NCBI GenBank assembly: GCA_034509925.1
Contig: CM067530.1
Span: 9,625,001-9,689,000 of the forward strand
Length of the DNA: 64,000 nt
Direction of reading: 5' to 3'
Source of the DNA: Hirudinaria manillensis
Lineage: Eukaryota; Annelida; Clitellata; Hirudinida; Hirudinidae
The notes beneath the pieces are model-generated. The model was not told the DNA's origin. It did no database searches and saw only the letters and a list, made by a program, of their open reading frames with translations. Below, piece after piece: positions 49,422-61,380 of this stretch; positions within the stretch are counted from its first letter, which is position 1, and each line of letters opens with the position of its first letter. The position numbers and the translations under genes were made by a program.

Positions 49422-52139
49422 ATGGGGAAAAATCGTAAAGGAAAGCGTGCTCATAAAGAATGTGACACAAAATTGAAAGAAGGCAAGGATATTGTTTTAA
49501 TTTAGAGGCTAATTTTACATTCGAAGATTTAATTTTCAGAAATATTACGTCTGACCAACCCAATTGTGAAACTGATCAAAAATCCATCTACAGAGAGAGA
49601 GCATATAAAGAAATACGTTCAGGAGTTAGAGATATTGAGGTTGGAAGACAGTTCAACATTAAATGAGCGCGGCAATTTAAAATCTGTTATCATAACATTA
49701 TTTGTCGCTGTAGTTCGCGTCTACCACAGATTTCAGACGCTAGCCTCTTTGAAATTGATGACATTTTATACAAGGATGAGAGTGGTTTCCAAAAACAGAG
49801 AAAAGGTTACTGCTTCATTACGCGCTTAGAATGTTATCCACATCCATCTTCAAGCTAGTCTAAAAAGGACTCAGAGATTATACTTTTTTATGAAAAGTAT
49901 TACTGACTTTTGATATTCATTCCCAGAAAGTTATTTATCGGAAGAAACCGTATATTTCGCATTCAATAATCCATCCATCCGTCCATCCATTCATCCGACC
50001 ATCCATGAATATCTTAGATCATTTGAAGATTTGTACACACGCGTAAGCATTTCCTACAATATATCACAATGCTATGGTAATTATTTGATTATAAAATTTT
50101 CATAAAATCTGACAGGTTTGCCGGGAAGATGTTGCTTATCAAATATTGGACAATATATACTTACAGTTGATTGACAATCTGCCTCCACAATTAATCCAAC
50201 AAAGCCTACTCCCTTCGTTGGAACAACATAATTTGATTTACATTTTATATTTGACGTTATAAAGATATTTTATCATGATAGGATAATAGAAATACTGATC
50301 GGAAGCAGGTCAGAAATAAAGATTTGTCGCGCAGTCAAGTTTCTGAAAATGTTATTAGCTCAACACGTTTGTCACAAATTGATGTCAAAAAGTGAGGCGA
50401 ATGTGTAATATTTTATCCATGCCTTCAGAGTATAAAAAATGTTTTTTTTTCAGAATTCTACTTGTTTTTGTGGATCTCGAATATGAGAAATATTCCAGAA
50501 TCCGAAGAACCAAATAGAAAGAGGATAAAGTCTTGGCTAACATATGAGTGTAATAGTTTAATTATTTTTGGAAGGCAACGCCGTTAAGAAAGCTTTTTAA
50601 GCAGAATGCTTTCACGTTTATGTTGATTTTAAAGCATTTTCACATTTTAGTCGTATTACTTTTGAAATGTTCTTGTTGATATTTAAGACAGCGACTTATT
50701 AAAGACCTTAGCTGTGTTTAATTTTCTAAACGATTGCCAGGTTCAATAATTTACGAAAAACTTAAGAATGAAGCAGGGAAATGGCGCGATATTGATATAC
50801 TCAAAATTATCGAGCAATCGGGAAAGGTATTGATTAATCTCCAAAAATTTAGAAATATGCTGCTTAAACTTTAATCGTTTGCTTCAGACTCCGGAATTCA
50901 ATGAGAATTATATCAAGCTATTGACGAATTACGAACCACAATCTGACAAGACTTATTATTGGCCAATTCTTATTGATTATCTTTATCGATATTTCTCATC
51001 AGCCAAAAACGATGAAGAAAAATTACAACTCGTTAGGCAATTTCTACCAACTTATTTGAAATTGGTAATGGATAATACAAAACACAATATATAAAAACAG
51101 TCATTTTCAACAGATTTAAAAACTTTTTTAGGGAAACAGAAAAAAACGCAGTATATTCGAGGAAATCAGAGATTGCATGAGTGCTATTGATATCAATTTT
51201 GACGATTATTCTTATGATACCATATCAATCATTGACAGAAGTCACTGCAACGACATGGAACCTATCATCTCGATCGACGATAACCAAATAGATAATCAGC
51301 TCTCATCGCAGAATTTTACAATCGAGAAGTTTTTGTTCTACGATGATTTTCTGAAGTACTTTTTCGTAATGTCGAGAATATACGAGGCTGTCTCGGGGAG
51401 GGAAAATATAACTAATGTTAGTTACACAATAATTATGACTTTGTTAAAAATCTTTGTTCGTAATTACTTATTCCAATAACAGCCTAGAAGAAAGTATGAA
51501 AACATTGCCAAGAGAAATTTTTATGATAGCGATTGTAGAATATACGTAGGTGAGCAAATACGTAGCTACGTAAAATTGGACAAAAAAGACCGGAGAAAAA
51601 TTGATACAAACGAGAGCATTAGGCTATGGTGGTTTGAAACAATGCGGAGGAAATGGTTCGTCGAAGATGTTACTTTCGAATTATTTATTCTCAATTATTC
51701 ATGTAGCTTTTAGCTTTAGTGTTCGCTTGCTATGCTTGTTGCAATGCTGGCCTTCCATTCATGTCGTTTATTTGAATAATGAAATAAATTTTTCAGTCCA
51801 TTTTTACTTCTAAGAGAACCCCATCAACATATATTGGACGATATGGCCAAATTGATGAAGGGAGAAGAAATAGGAGATGTGAGCCGTCATGTTATCGTTA
51901 TTTAAATCTGGGATTTATTTATAAATTTAAGATCTATTTTAAATTTGGTAACCGCATAACCAGCCGGTTAGGACGAACTAGTTAGGTTGTGAAATCATAA
52001 TTTTCGCAATATCTACACTTATTTAATAGTAGTGTTGGGGTGGTAAAATATTTTAATATTAAGTTATTGATTATAATTTGACTTGTGAATGTTTTTATAG
52101 GAAAAGTTGGAAAGATTGTTTTATGTCTTTCATTGGTGA
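49422..52139 (+). CDS. Unknown micro-intron gene, copy B (intact model), 16 exons, 654 aa
   Basis: Best-preserved member of an unrecognised family. Proposed exons: 49422-49482, 49540-49805, 49830-49896, 49927-50042, 50116-50255, 50282-50402, 50429-50582, 50605-50668, 50688-50713, 50741-50826, 50888-51064, 51132-51455, 51483-51668, 51707-51762, 51797-51878, 52101-52139. Phases chain without a stop to 655 codons. Intron lengths are 57, 24, 30, 73, 26, 26, 22, 19, 27, 61, 67, 27, 38, 34 and 222 nt. Intron 1 has a GC donor (AAG|GCAAGG); the others are GT-AG. The product looks helical and charged, with no signal peptide or motif I know. Landmarks: MGKNRKGKRAHKECDTKLKE, IDNLPPQLIQQSLL, EKLKNEAGKWRDIDIL, SSQNFTIEKFLFYDDF, WWFETMRRKWFVED, LDDMAKLMKGEEIGD. 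Exon 4 carries an in-frame 39-nt CCAT-type insertion absent from other copies. Weakest parts: the 19- and 22-nt introns, and whether the 61-nt segment before exon 11 is spliced (it is open in A, C and D). Confidence 0.6.
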
Positions 52140-52865
52140 AGGATTTTGAGTTTTTTCTTTTTCATTTCTTTTGATTTAATAAAGAAATTCCTTTGAATTT
52201 ATTACAGAGCATTAATTACCTAGGTAGATGCATTTGTAACCCATTGGATTTGATTTCGTCCAATTGCAACCGGATTTACAATATAATTGGCTGTTTAAGA
52301 TCTACCTTGAATCAAGGAACTAATGCCATATTCCTAAATATAGTTTATAATTTTTAAGAATAAAACTTTAAAAGCTAAGATTTAGTAAAATTCACTGCTC
52401 AAATTCAAAATCTATTACTTAAATATATTTTCAACAACGTCTTATCAGACGAGCCTAAATTTTCGATGGCGAGGCGTTCGAGAATAGCCAGAACAAACTA
52501 AACATGAGGCGGGAGTTGAAGGATGGTATTCGACTGAGGCAAACATTAAATCATCTTCCCTCAACCAGCACCTTTTCCCAATGACAGTACCATATAAGCG
52601 CAGCAGTGTGAGGACTACCAATCTGAGGTCCAAAAACCAAACTCAAAACTATTTCCCAATGAAAACCAACTTAGTTTATGGGCAAAGGGCATAATGACTC
52701 GGTTCCATAAGCATATTGACATTAAAGAAGGTTTATCTAACTTTATCGTCTCTCTACTGTCCAAGAGGGTGTTTACCAGTCTATATAATTAAAGATTGTA
52801 TTGTTTGCAAGTAATAGTACAAACAAATAACAAAACACAAAAAAGCCTTTCAATGAAATGATTCT
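52140..52865. other. Downstream flank of copy B, retained here and lost in A and D
   Basis: The first ~60 bp (GATTTAATAAAGAAATTC and surroundings, with an AATAAA) match the 3' flank of fragment E near 60740. Copies A and D jump from the last exon straight to the ATTTATCACATTTGG sequence found here at 52870. A ~720-bp deletion in the A/D lineage explains this best. Nothing recognisable is encoded. Confidence 0.55.
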
Positions 52866-53254
52866 GCTGAATTTATCACATTTGGAAAGAGACTCAAGAT
52901 CAAGAGCCTGCCTCTATTTTAATGCTTTGGCCATTTAAATTCATACTAAAATAATTCGAAAATAAAGGCTTTTATTAACGAGTTGAACTCCTGTAATTTT
53001 TATGTAACAAATGTCATGATTCGCAAGCAATTTTAAGTATATTTGATGGTTTGAATAATTTCAATTTGGAATTTGATTATTTGACCAATTACTGCAAGTG
53101 GGTTGCATGGATCAAATGCTCTGATTAGATTTGTCAGAGATCTAATTTGCCCGTCCTGTTTTAAGAGACCATTCCAATTTAGTAGTTTAACTACGAAAAG
53201 TGAATTTTCGATTTGATTATAATCATTTGATTATAACAATTTCATAATAACCTC

Positions 53255-54597
53255 ACAGGTGATCGATAAAGGTGTTTCTTATCAAATATTAGACAATATA
53301 TACTTACGATTGATTGACAATCTGCCTCCACAATTAATCCAACAAAGCCTACTCCCTTCGTTGGAACAACATAATTTGATTTACATTTTAAATTTGACGT
53401 TATAAAGAGATTTTGTTATGACAGGATAATAGATTTACTGGTCGGAAGCAGGTCAGAAATAAAGATTTGTCGCGCAGTCAAGTTTCTAAAAGTATTATTA
53501 GCTCAAGACGTTTGTCACAAATTGATGTCAGAAAGTGAGGCGAATATATAATATTTTTGCCTTCAGAATATAAAAAATGTTTTCCTCAGAATTCTACTTG
53601 ATTTTGTGGATCTCAAATACGAGAAATATTCCAGAATCCGAAGAACCAAAGAGAAAGAGGATAAAGTCTTGGTTAACATATCAGTGTAATAGTATAATTA
53701 TTTTTGGAAGGCAACGCCGTTAAGAAAGCATTTTAAGCAGAGTGCTTTCTTGTTTATGTTGATTTTATAGCATTTTCACATTTTAGTCATATTACTTTTG
53801 AAATGTTCTTGTTGATATTTAAGACAGCGACTTATTAAATATCTCTTCGTCGTTGTGTTTAATTTTCTAAACGATTGCCAGGTACAATAATTTACGAATA
53901 ACTTAAGACTGAAGCAGGGAAATGGCGCGATATTAATACACTGAAAATTATCGAGTAATCGGCAGAGGTATTGATTGATCTCAAAAAATTTAGAAATTTA
54001 TGCTGCTTAAACTTTAATAATTTGCTTCAGAATCCGGAATTCAATGAGAATTACATCAAGCTATTGACACATTTCAAGAGAAATTCTTGTTACAATTATT
54101 ATTGGCCAATTTTTATTGATTATCTTTACCGATATTTCTCATCAGCCAAAAACGATGAAGAAAAATTACAACCCGCCAGGCATTTTCTACCAACTTATTT
54201 TAAATTGATAACCGAAAATACAAAATACATTATATAAAAACATCTGTCATTTTCAAACTAACACTAATTATATTTTCTCTTATAATTCAATACTTTTGTA
54301 GGAAGAAAGAGGACCCCTTATATTCTATAATTTAAGAGATTGCAGGAGAACTATTAATAGCAGCTTTGACTATTACTCTTATGATACCATATCAATCATT
54401 GACAGATGTCACTGCAACGACATGGAACCTATCATCTCGGTCGACGATAACCAAGTAAATAATCAGCTCTGATCTCAGAATTTTACAATCGAGAAATTTT
54501 TGTTCTACGATGATTTGCTGAAGTACTTTTTCGTAATGTCGAGAATATTCGAGGCTGTCTCGGGGACATAAGTTAGAAGATATAATTAATGTTAGTT
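53255..54597 (+). pseudogene. Unknown micro-intron family, copy C (5'-truncated, broken)
   Basis: Begins at exon 5; exons 1-4 are absent. Exon 10 has a nonsense codon (ATC GAG TAA) and exon 12 another (CAG CTC TGA). The donor after exon 6 is mutated from GT to AT. The LKKFRN...PEFNENYIKLL block (53971-54237) is still open. The copy ends at the same exon-12 to GGT junction as A2 and D2. Confidence 0.8.
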
Positions 54598-55265
54598 AAT
54601 TCGCCATTTCTGTGGCAGTTTTAGTTCTGGAGTGGTCGGTCGGACACACGAACGAGATTGGTGATTTTACCATTACCAGGAGCAATCCGCCAGGACGACT
54701 GATCTACTGTATGAAAAACTTCATTGAGCCCGTAAAAGGCCGTCATTCCTTGATTGTCAGGGAAAATTCTAGATGTCCATTGGCACTTCTGGTGGTCCTA
54801 AGATTACCAGGTACGTTCTCCACCTGGGTATTTGACATTTTTGTGGCAGTTTTATTCCTGGAGTGGTCGGTCGGAGATCTTGCATCCTCTGCAACAACGA
54901 GATGGATGATTTCACCTTACCCAGGAGCAATCTGAGCAATGGTACGGAAAACTTCATCAACCCGGAAAAGGCCGCTCTTCCATGAATCCGGTTCTCGTTT
55001 TTGATTGTCAGGGTCTGGATCTCCACTGGGGCTTCGGGTCCTAAGATCATTATGTCCGTTCTCTACCAACTAATTGGTTATTATTTAACTTTTTACATAA
55101 TTACTTTAAACAGGTTAGGAACTTAAGTGGCATTAGATTTACCGATTATCATGAAAATTTGAACGTTATGACATTTTAATTGCTCCCACTTATTTAACTG
55201 CCACGATGTACATTTTGCGAATTCAATCACACCGACACTTTTCTATTACATACAGTGGAAGTTTG
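54598..55265 (+). pseudogene. Two tandem GGT exon 10 fragments plus GGT intron 10
   Basis: The first copy is 54598-54815 and the second about 54836-55065; each begins after a GTGGCAG acceptor. The stretch 55078-55265 matches GGT intron 10 and the start of exon 11 (35540-35715), which proves that the duplication copied genomic DNA. Both exon copies are frameshifted. Confidence 0.85.
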
Positions 55266-55543
55266 GCTTTTTTTGTCAGTTTGGCAAATTTGTTCGTCCC
55301 TGTTTTAAGAGACGATTCTAATTTAGTAGTTTAACTAGGAAAAGTGTATTTTAGATTATTTATACCTCTTTAGTTTACATTGATTACATATCATACATAA
55401 ATATAGCAATAATTTAATAATTGGTTATTTATTTTCATTGTTTTAAAATTCAACATAAAATAATTTCAACATTATTACTAATCTTTTACTCGACAACATG
55501 TCTAATCTATCAATATCATCTGAGCGGAAGTAGATCAAGTTGT

Positions 55544-58310
55544 AATGGAGAACAATCGCAATGAAAACTGTGTTGATTATCCGAAAGAAGAATGTGACAC
55601 GAAAATGAAAGAAGGCAAGGATATTGTTTTAAATTAGAGGCTAATTTTACATTCGCTGTCTTAAATTTTAGAAATATTACGTCTGACCAACCCGATTATG
55701 AAACTGGTCTTTGACGGGTTTCATAAAAGAAAACATATAAAGAAATGCGTGCGGAATTTAAAGATATTAAGGTTGGAAGACATAGTTCAACATTAAATGA
55801 GCGCTGCAATTTAAAATCTGTTATCATGACATTATTTATTGTAAACATGTTTTTGTCGCTGTAGTTCGCGTCTACCACAGATTTCAGACGCTAGCCTCTT
55901 TGAAATTGATGACATCTTATACAAGGATGAGATTGGTTCTCAAAAACGGAGAAAAGGTTAATGCTTCGTTATGCGTTAAGAATGTTATCCCCAATTAACT
56001 TCATGCTAGTTTAAAAAGGACTCGTACGTTAAAATATTAAGAATACACAACATGACAATAACATTATTACAATTTTAACTATTTAACTTCTTATCTTTTT
56101 TTATTAAAAATTTTGTATTTCATTTCCAAAAGGACAATTATCGGAAGAAATGATATCTTTCACAGTCAATGAATATCTCAAATTATTTGAGGAATTCTAC
56201 TTACGCGTAAACATTTGCTAAAAAATATCACAATGCTATAGTAATCATTTGATTATAACAATTTCATAAAAACCTGACAGGCGTGCCGGAAAAATGTTGC
56301 TTATCAAATATTGGACAATATATACTTACAGTTGATTGACAATCTGCCTCCAGAATTAATCCAACAAAGCCTAATCACTTTGTTGGAACAACATAATTTG
56401 ACATACATTTTAAATTTGACGTTATAAAGAGATTTTGTTATGACAGGATAATAGAAATACTGGTGGGAACTAGGACAGAAATATATATTTGTCGCGCAGT
56501 CAAGTTTCTAAAAATGTTACTATCTCGAGACGCTTGTCACAAATTTATGTCAGAAAGTGAGGCGAATGTATAATATTTTATCCATGCCTTCAGAGTACAA
56601 AAAATATTTTTTCAGAATTCTACTTGTTTTTATGGATCTCAAATATGAGAAATATTCCAGAATCCGAAGAACCAAATAGAAAGAGGATAAAGTCTTGGTT
56701 AACATATCAGTGTAATAGTTTAATTCTATTTGAAAGGCAACGCCGTTAAGAAAGCTTTTTAAGAAGAAATGCTTTCTTGTTTATGTTGATTTTAAAGCAT
56801 TTTCACATTTTAGTCGTATTACTTTTGTAATGTTCTTGTTGATATTTAAGACAGCGACTTATTAAAGATCTTAGCTGTGTTTAATTTTCTAAACGATTGC
56901 CAGGTTCAATAATTTACGAAAAACTTAAGACTGAAGCAGGGAAATGGCGCGATATTGATATACTGAAAATTATCGAGCAATCGGGAGAGGTATTGATTAA
57001 TCTACAAAAATTTAGAAATATATGCTGCTTAAACTTTAATCGTTCGCTTCAGACTCCGGAATTTAATGAGAATTACATCAAGATATTGTCAAATTGCGAA
57101 TCATATTCTGACACGAATTATTATTCGCCAATTCTTATTGATTATCTTTATCGATATTTCTCATCCGCCAAAAACGATGAAGAAAAATTACAACTCGCCA
57201 GGCAATTTCTGCCAACTTATTTGAAATTGGTAATGGAAAATAGAAAACGAAATATATAAAAACATCAATCCTTTTCAACAGGTTTAACTTCTTTTGTAGG
57301 AAAAAAGAGAAAACTTCAGTATATTCGTTGAAATCAGAGATTGCATGAGTGATATTGATAGCAATTGTGACGATTATTCTTATGATACCATATCAATCAT
57401 TGACAGAAGTCACTGCAACGACATGGAACCTATCATCTCGATCGACGATAACCAAATAGATGATCAGCTCTCATCGCAGAATTTTACGATCGAGAAATTT
57501 TTGTTCTACGATGATTTTCTGAAATACTTGTTCGTAATGTCGAGAATATACGAGGCTGTCTCGGGGAGAGAAGATATAAGTAATGTTAGTTACACAATAA
57601 TTATGACTTTGTTAAAATTGTATTGCGTAATTACTCATTCCAATAACAGACGAAAAGAAAGTATAAACCCATTGCAAAGACACCTATTTATGATAGCAAA
57701 AGTAGAAGTTGCCTAGATGAGATATTACGCTGCTACACAGTACTGGACAAAAAAACTAGGCGGAGAAAAAGGGTTACAAAATTGAGCAATGAGATGTGGT
57801 GGTTTGAAACAATGCGGAGGAAATGGTTCGTCGAAGATGTTACTACTCAAATATTCATGTAGATTTTAGCTTTAGTGAACACTGCTTGCTATGCTTGTTG
57901 CAATGCTGGCCTTCCATTCTTCTGGTTTACTTGAATAATGAAATAAATTTTTCAGTCCATTTTTACTTCTGAGAGAACCCCATCAACATATGTTGGACGA
58001 TATGGCCAAATTGATGAAGGGAGAAGAAATAGGAGATGTGAGCCATGTTATCGTTATTTAAATCTGGGATTTATTTAGAAATTTAAAATCTATTATGAAT
58101 TTGATAACCGGATAACCAGCCGGTTAGGACGAACTAGTTAGGTTGTGAAATCATAATTTTCGCAATATCTACACTTGTTTAATAGTAGTGTTGGGGTGGT
58201 AAAATATTTTAATATTAAGGCTTTGATTATAATTCGAGTTAAAAAACAAAGTAATCGTTTTAACAGGACATGTTGGAAAGATTATTTTATGTCTTTATTT
58301 ATGATTATTA
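55544..58310 (+). pseudogene. Unknown micro-intron family, copy D (mostly intact, exon 2 broken)
   Basis: Same exon order as B and close to A: start MENNRNENCVDYPKEE at 55544, long exons 56897-57239 (SIIYEKLKTEAGKWRDIDIL) and about 57300-57619 (SSQNFTIEKFLFYDDFLKYL), then WWFETMRRKWFVED, and MAKLMKGEEIGD before a GTGAGCC donor. It shares with copy A the 2-nt and 17-nt insertions in exon 2. It also has an extra base near the exon 7/8 boundary (about 56765). Its micro-intron after the WFVED exon is 24 nt, against 38 in B and 34 in A, with the frame kept. Probably a pseudogene, though a shorter product from the 3' half cannot be excluded. Confidence 0.6.
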
Positions 58311-58734
58311 ATAATGTTTCTGATGAATTTATCACATTTGGAAAGAGACTCAAGATCAGGACCCTGTCTCCATTTTAATGCTTTAGCCATTTAAATTCAT
58401 ACTAAAATAATTCGAAAATAAAGGCTTTTATTAACGAGTTTATTAACTCCTGTGAATTTTATGTAATTCAGAGAACAAATGTCATGATTCGCAAGCAATT
58501 TTAAGTATATTTGATGGTTTGAATAATTCCAATTTCGAATTTGATTATTTGACCAATTACTGCAAGTGGGTTGCATGGATCAAATGCTCTGATTAGATTT
58601 GTCAGAGATCTAATTTGCCCGTCCTGTTTTAAGAGACGATTCCAATTTAGTAGTTTAACTACGAAAAGTGAATTTTCGATTTGATTATAATCATTTGATT
58701 ATAACAACTTCATAAAAACCTGACAGGTGATCGA

Positions 58735-58924
58735 TAAAGGTAATCAAATATTGGACAATATATACTTTCAGCTGATTGACAATCATCTCGGTCGACGATA
58801 ACCAAGTAAATAATCAGCTCTCATCTCAGAAATTTACAATCGAGAAATTTTCTGAAGTACTTTTTCGTAATGTCGAGAATATTCGAGGCTGTCTCGGGAA
58901 TAGAAGATATAATTAATGTTAGTT
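58735..58924 (+). pseudogene. Family fragment D2 (exon 5/12 junction)
   Basis: Same structure as A2 at 46755: exon 5 LIDN joined to exon 12 ISVDDNQ, with a further small deletion of the FLFYDD codons. It ends at the shared GGT junction. Confidence 0.75.
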
Positions 58925-59140
58925 AATTCGCCAGTTTTGTGGCAGTTTTAGTTCTGGAGTGGTCGGTCGGATACAACAACGAGATTGGTGATTTTACCAT
59001 TACCAGGAGCAATCCGCCCGGACGACTGAGCTACGGTATGGAAAACTTCATTGAACCCGGAAAAGGCCGCTCTTCCATGAATCCGGTTCTCGTTTTTGAT
59101 TGTCAGTGTCTGGATGTCCACTGGGGCTTCTGGTCCTTTT
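58925..59140 (+). pseudogene. GGT exon 10 fragment, copy 4
   Basis: Almost identical to the fragment at 46971-47185, including the same TGILF deletion and the reading NPPGRLSYGMENFIEPGK. Followed by the 40-bp repeat and CS exons in the same order. Confidence 0.85.
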
Positions 59141-59181
59141 TTTGTCAGTTTAGCAAATTTGTCCGTCCCTGTTTTAAGAGA

Positions 59182-59515
59182 CGATTCCTTTTGTTTGTAT
59201 TTATCAGGAAGAACATCTCATGGTAGTTTGTTGACTTTTCATTTACAGTAGTCAAACGTTTTTGCAACACCACCACTGCCTTTCTGAGCTACTCCTACAA
59301 TGACCTGAAGATTCCTTGATGAAGAAAAAGCGAAATTTTCAAATAATGAAGTTCAAATTATATAACATTTCTTAGAAATAAGTGGATGTAGAATATGTTC
59401 AAACCTTGCACCGAACTGAATATCGACATTACCATTTTTTGCTTTGGTTTTAAACTTTTTTCCTTAATCCTACTATAACAATGGTTACCATTTCATCTGC
59501 TGTGACTACAAATTA
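59182..59515 (-). pseudogene. CS-domain gene fragment (exons 2-3), copy 2
   Basis: Counterpart of 47236-47565 with the same junction to the 40-bp repeat. Exon 2 has lost additional codons in the VTIAILG region. Confidence 0.85.
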
Positions 59516-59752
59516 AAAAAATATAGATCAAAGTCACGAAATCACGTTACATCTCGTGTAAAAAATATTATTGCATCCAAATATTGTAGCACTTCACAGC
59601 CGATGAGCGATTGCTAAAATAAAACCCGATCGCCATTACATTACTTATCAACCTTAGAAACCTATTTGTGACACGTGCTAATTTGGACATTCCGTTTTTG
59701 AATAAATGAAATAAAAACCTGCATTATGGAGAACAGTTCCATCTAGTGAAAC

Positions 59753-59992
59753 TTAGATTGGAACAGCAAGATTGACTGGAGACTCAGCAAACTTGGTTAC
59801 AACGCACGTCAATTGATTGTTAGACACATAGTCAGCGTGAACCTCAACTATGGAACCGAATCTCCACTTAGGAACCTTACAGATGGCGGTCTCGAGATTA
59901 CTGTCGAAAATGTTTGGCATCACTCGAGTGAATGAAACGGATCGCCCTTCGATAAGAACGTCGAAGGCAAAACAAGAAACTTCGGTCCTCAC
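59753..59992 (-). other. Third copy of the unknown 79-codon frame (open)
   Basis: Differs from 41825-42064 by a handful of substitutions (SGF to SCF, FGS to FDS, VLTKV to VVTKF) with no indel or stop. Its left flank matches 42065-42220 until position 60140, where the cyclophilin exon is replaced by family exon 13 sequence. Confidence 0.4.
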
Positions 59993-60140
59993 TCATAAAT
60001 AACTAATAGTTTATAATTACATGCTCCTGACAAAGTTAATTTATTGTTATTAAAAATTGTTATCGTATGCATTCCCGAAGCTGTATCACATTAGCTTAAT
60101 ACATTAAACTCAATGAACTATAATAAATTAATAAATTTGT

Positions 60141-60765
60141 GATCGTAATTACTCATTTCAATAACAGCCGAAAAGAAAGAAATATTAATGTATGCTTCAT
60201 TCACAAAAGGCCAGGGAAAAATTAATAAAAAATGGAATAAAACGCCATGGTGGTTTGAAACAATGCGGAGGAAATGTTACTTTCTAATTATTCTTAAATA
60301 TTCATGTAGCTTTTAGTTTTAGCTGTTGTGTTGCTTGCTATGCTGATTGTAATGCTGGCCTTCCATTCTTCTCGTTTACTTGAATAATGAAATCTTTCAG
60401 TCCATTTTTACTCCTGAGAGAACCCTATTAACATATGTTGGACGATATGGCCAAATTGATGAAGGGAGAAGAAATAGGAGATGTGAGCCGTTATGTTTTC
60501 ATTATTTAAATCTGTGATTTATTTAGAAATTTATGACCTATTTTAAAATTAATCACCAAAAACAACCAATTAATACGAACGTTTGTTTATATTTGTTTAA
60601 TAATAATGCAGTTGGGGTGGTAAAATAGTTTACTATTAAAGTATTAATACTTTGATTGATTATAATTTGAGGTAAATGTTTTGATAGGAAAAGATGGAGA
60701 GACTGTATTATGCCATCAAGGACCTAGGAGATTTTATTTCATTTTTTCGGATTTAATAAAGAAAT
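60141..60765 (+). pseudogene. Family fragment E (exons 13-16)
   Basis: Starts abruptly at the exon 12/13 intron. It holds WWFETMRRK (the WFVED codons are deleted), the PFLLLREP exon (shortened to PFLLLREPY-like), the LDDMAKLMKGEEIGD exon, and a last exon encoding EKMERLYYAIKDLGDFISFF before a stop at about 60755. This last exon is longer than in A, B or D and may show the ancestral C-terminus. Confidence 0.65.
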
Positions 60766-61380
60766 TCTTGTAAAAGCGTTAGAATGGGTAAACAAAATTC
60801 AGCTTGTTCCCTTTTATGCCCAGTGGTGGGAAGATTATTCTTCAAGAAATTTTCCAAACAAATATTTTTATATGATCCTTATTGCGATATTAACCATTTA
60901 AATTTAGAAGTCTAGTAATAACATATAGAAACATATAGTCGAATTTCATTTGATCTTATCGAGTTACGTTTTGCAAAAAGGCCTTCCTATTTTTATTTAT
61001 AGCTAATTTTAATGGTTGTTATTAAACAAATGATAACAATATATTTATTAAAGAGGTTTAGCATTTATTATGTATTAAACTCGAATCACCTAGATTACTA
61101 AATCATTAATTCGGACTCTTATAATTTTAGACATTGCGTCTACTTTATTCAAATATTTACTCATTTGTAAATGTAAATAAGTATATGTCAAATAATTTCA
61201 TCATCACCAATGATGGCTTTATGTTGAAAGAGGTGTGCCATGAGCAAGGTCGCGTTGGCGATGTTTTCGTTTATTATTCGTTTTAAATTATCGCTTACAT
61301 TCCACTGGTTGGACGATATGGAATGTTAAACTTATTTCCTGTTCGGTTTTAGATTTCACTTAGCGAAGACTTTTACTAAC
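60766..61380. other. Intergenic, upstream of the carrier gene
   Basis: AT-rich, no coding exon seen. The carrier promoter and 5' UTR presumably lie in the last ~150 bp (61240-61380), which are less AT-rich. Confidence 0.4.

Noticed and set aside
43236..59195. The ~40-bp repeat as a CRISPR array
   Set aside because: Copies are hundreds to thousands of bases apart, diverged, and set in intron-bearing eukaryotic DNA; there are no regular spacers or cas genes.
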